DNA from: an uncultured Flavobacteriales bacterium
GTDB lineage: Bacteria > Bacteroidota > Bacteroidia > Flavobacteriales_D > Crocinitomicaceae
Direction of reading: 5' to 3'
Assembly (NCBI GenBank): GCA_913056215.1
Contig: CAJXMN010000001.1
Coordinates: forward strand, 25,522 to 89,521
Length of the DNA stretch: 64,000 nt
Of the stretch, positions 61,394-64,000 are shown one piece after another. The notes under the pieces were generated by a model that saw only the letters and a program-made list of their open reading frames with translations, had not been told where the DNA came from and ran no database searches. Within the stretch, counting starts at the first letter, position 1; the number at the start of each line of letters is the position of its first letter. Made by a program: the position numbers and the translations under genes.

Positions 61394-62317
61394 CTACGAT
61401 TTTTCAGTATTGACAAACGCATCAATGATGGATTGAATATCATCGCGCGCTTCTTGTCGCTTGTAAGCATCACCAGCGTATTTTTTACCCGCGCCAAAAA
61501 GGCGTTCAAACAATTTTTTTCCATCCACCTTTTTCTCAATTTTGAGTACATCATATTGCTCATAGGTTTTTGCCCAAAGCTCTCGAACATCCGCCCAGTA
61601 GGCCTCATTTTTGTCCCACCAATCAATAGCTGGTTGACAATCGTATTCTCCTTCCAGGAATTTTTCGTGCCCTTTTTCCCAGCAAACCAGTTGATCACCT
61701 TCATCAGTACGAACTACTTTTTCATTGTCCTGCTCTAAAATCCAACCATAATCGGTGAGTTCAATTCTACTGTGGCGAACAGTGACATTGTAATCATCGC
61801 GTTTCGAAAATTCGCGGCGGGGCAGTGGCGCATCGGCAGTTCCCTCCCAATAGTGCTTACCATCGACGTGAACCCAGCTTCCATAACCTTCGTATCTTGG
61901 ACTATCATCGACTTGGTATACCTTTTGTGACCAGGTACCCTCGACCTCTTCAGCACTGAGCTCCTCTTTCTTCCACGTGTTGTCTTTTTGAAAAGTTAAC
62001 AAGGTTTGGTTCTCGTAAACCCAATCCTGACGCCAATGTTTGACGATAAAAGTGTCATTCACAACGAGGATGTGTTGTAGCACAATTTTTTCGGGTTCAT
62101 TTTCTACGGCAAACACGTATTCAATTCCCCATGATGAATAATTTTCGTGATATTCATAACTTGTGTCCGGCGAGAATGTTTCAGCAAAATCAAAGGTCAC
62201 TTTATAACATCCTTCCATTTCGAGAATTGCTTCCCGGTCGCGTTGAATTTTGTCTGTTTGTGCTATTGTCCCCCAACTAATGAATAGCGCTGTCAAGCAT
62301 GTTACTATTGTTCTCAT
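61394..62317 (-). CDS. DUF6607-like secreted protein
   Basis: EGCYKVTFDFAETFSPD...SSWGIEYVFAVENEPEKIVLQHILVV; signal peptide. Confidence 0.75.
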   Translation of the reverse strand: MRTIVTCLTALFISWGTIAQTDKIQRDREAILEMEGCYKVTFDFAETFSPDTSYEYHENYSSWGIEYVFAVENEPEKIVLQHILVVNDTFIVKHWRQDWVYENQTLLTFQKDNTWKKEELSAEEVEGTWSQKVYQVDDSPRYEGYGSWVHVDGKHYWEGTADAPLPRREFSKRDDYNVTVRHSRIELTDYGWILEQDNEKVVRTDEGDQLVCWEKGHEKFLEGEYDCQPAIDWWDKNEAYWADVRELWAKTYEQYDVLKIEKKVDGKKLFERLFGAGKKYAGDAYKRQEARDDIQSIIDAFVNTEKS

Positions 62318-62321
62318 ATTT

Positions 62322-63578
62322 TTATTGATTTACGATTAATTTTTTTGTTTTCATTTCATTTCCGGCAGCTACGCGAACGATGTACACACCTGGTCTCAAG
62401 TGCCCGATGTCGAACTTGTGTTGTACCAATCCTTTGCCTGGGGTGCGCTCAAAAGCCGCTACTTGTTCTCCCGCTGTGGTTAAAATCGTCGTTGTGAAGG
62501 ATGAACTTCCTTTGGATTCAGCTATGATATTCAACTCGCCTTGTTGAGCGGGGTTGGGATACAGCGAAAAGACGAGTTGAGGGGCAGATTCCTCACCGAG
62601 ATGTGCTGTTGCTATTTTTTCGAGATCAAACGCAAAGTTTCCATTGGCATTTCCCCCAAATCCGGTTGGGATAATTTTCCACACTTCATCATTTTCATTC
62701 TTCACAAAATAGACGCGATCGTTTTCAATAGTATACCCCTGACCGTTAAAAGATTTCCAGTTATAGCCAATCGTATTGATAGGAGTGACGAAGTCGGCGC
62801 TCTGATAGTCTGAGTATGTCGCTGGGTCGGAGACTCCTGTTTCTAGCGCAGCCGTGAGTCCTGGACGCAACAATATACTCGCCACAGGGTAGGGCGTTGG
62901 AATAAACTCCGTGTGCTTGGTAAACAAAAGGTCCCAATCACTCGTGCTCACTGGTTCGCGATCACGAACGGTTTCATCGAGGAGCGAGTAGTATCCAAAT
63001 AATTTATCTGTGAAATTCGCCTTATCTAAGGTTGCAGCTACCTCATTTGTTCCGTCGATACTGGCAAACGTAAAACTGTACACCCCGCTGATCAAACTCT
63101 CTATTTTTAGTTTTTTGAAGCTTCCGTCTGTCAACTCAATAATGTGTATGGAGTCTCCAGTAATTTCGTGAGTAACGACGTTGTAAATTCCCCATCCTAC
63201 GTCAAAATCGTCATTGGGATCAGCTGTTGCGTCAAAAGCTCCGAGAGACCAGGACGTATCAGAGTTGTAAATGGGATTCCACTGGTTGATTCCCGAAGTA
63301 TCGGTAGTAGACCAATCGCTGTTGTCTCCATTCGGGTATACCCACAGTTTTACGCCGTATTCAGAGTTAATACGAATGGAAGTTCCAAATGAGCTCGAAA
63401 CGTCGAAGGCGATATCCCAATTGTCAGCGACAACTGAACCTTGTTCTCCACTTTCTAAACTGTACCAGGTTTGATCGACTTGACCGATTCCCGTGCTGAC
63501 TGTGTCAGAAATTTGCTGTGTCCAGACCCATCCGGTAAGGAGCAGCGTTATCAATAGAATTGTACCTCTTTTCATCAC
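62322..63578 (-). CDS. HmuY family protein with T9SS type A sorting domain
   Basis: SDWDLLFTKHTEF, YNWKSFNGQGYTIENDRVYFV (parallel to YNWKTFTGNGYEVDGDQLFII in the lipoprotein copy); C-terminal FSLYPNPAQQGELNI...KTKKLIVNQ. Confidence 0.88.
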   Translation of the reverse strand: MMKRGTILLITLLLTGWVWTQQISDTVSTGIGQVDQTWYSLESGEQGSVVADNWDIAFDVSSSFGTSIRINSEYGVKLWVYPNGDNSDWSTTDTSGINQWNPIYNSDTSWSLGAFDATADPNDDFDVGWGIYNVVTHEITGDSIHIIELTDGSFKKLKIESLISGVYSFTFASIDGTNEVAATLDKANFTDKLFGYYSLLDETVRDREPVSTSDWDLLFTKHTEFIPTPYPVASILLRPGLTAALETGVSDPATYSDYQSADFVTPINTIGYNWKSFNGQGYTIENDRVYFVKNENDEVWKIIPTGFGGNANGNFAFDLEKIATAHLGEESAPQLVFSLYPNPAQQGELNIIAESKGSSSFTTTILTTAGEQVAAFERTPGKGLVQHKFDIGHLRPGVYIVRVAAGNEMKTKKLIVNQ

Positions 63579-63611
63579 TATATTTATTTAGATTAATTAT
63601 AAATAATAGCA

Positions 63612-63660
63612 CAAATATATTTGATCACTGCTGTGTGTACAATACCATTTTTACGGTATT
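63612..63660 (-). promoter_or_regulatory. Probable promoter of the heme operon with adjacent dyad
   Basis: Minus strand: AATACCGTAAAAATGGTATTGTACACACAGCAGTGATCAAATATATTTG: TTG-N20-TATATTTG, with dyad AATACC-N8-GGTATT (63641-63660). Confidence 0.5.
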
Positions 63661-64000
63661 TCTCTTGAAATGAAAAAAATACCCAAAACAAGGTAGTGGA
63701 AAAAAGGGTAGAGAGAACTGCCTTTTAAGGCTATCAAAAAATTATGTTAACAGTTGAACTTTCGCAATGCATCTCTTCAAACCTTCATCAAAATCCTGCC
63801 CATACCGATAGCAAATCGAATACGAGATAAGGGGCGGGTAAGTAGTCTGTCAAAATGCCCAGGCAGCAGTTCCAGTGAAAAGTGAAGTTTAACGGAAACA
63901 ACGATACCAAAGTACTCTTTATTACAAAGGCTGATTTCAAGTCCCAGAGGTGAAATGAAAATCGACTTGTTCTGGATTAGATTCTGGTTGACCTCCATTA

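Noticed and set aside
63777-63998. 73-aa minus-strand ORF at window end
   Set aside because: Could be the end of a gene or mobile-element remnant cut by the window, but no motif supports it.
1-64000. Search by eye for tRNA/rRNA genes, integrases or transposases
   Set aside because: None recognised; tRNAscan/Infernal would be needed to exclude small RNAs.

Overview
This 64 kb window looks like a chromosomal segment of a Bacteroidota (Flavobacteriales-like) bacterium. The assignment rests on T9SS type A/B sorting domains, PorP/SprF, a HmuY/TonB heme locus, DUF6607, sdhCAB order and TAnnTTTG-type promoters. I saw no rRNA, tRNA, CRISPR array or intact IS element. Most of the window is ordinary chromosome: YgiQ, RlmN, SSB, RnpA, RsmI, Udk, SdhCAB, MATE and similar. 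The notable regions are: (i) an operon-like T9SS locus encoding a 2886-aa repeat-rich type-B adhesin, a PorP/SprF partner, an OmpA/PD40/TPR protein and an uncharacterised small secreted protein; (ii) a tight five-gene heme-uptake-like operon with two HmuY-type proteins, one lipoprotein-like and one T9SS-targeted; (iii) three direct repeats at exactly 33-bp spacing upstream of a DUF4143 ATPase; (iv) an unannotated 34-aa ORF preceded by a sigma-54-like promoter; (v) an MsbA-like ABC exporter interrupted by one in-frame TAA in the D-loop; (vi) a decayed gene with several frameshifts next to sdhB; and (vii) two REP-like palindromes. All names come from motif recognition by eye; no database search was run.
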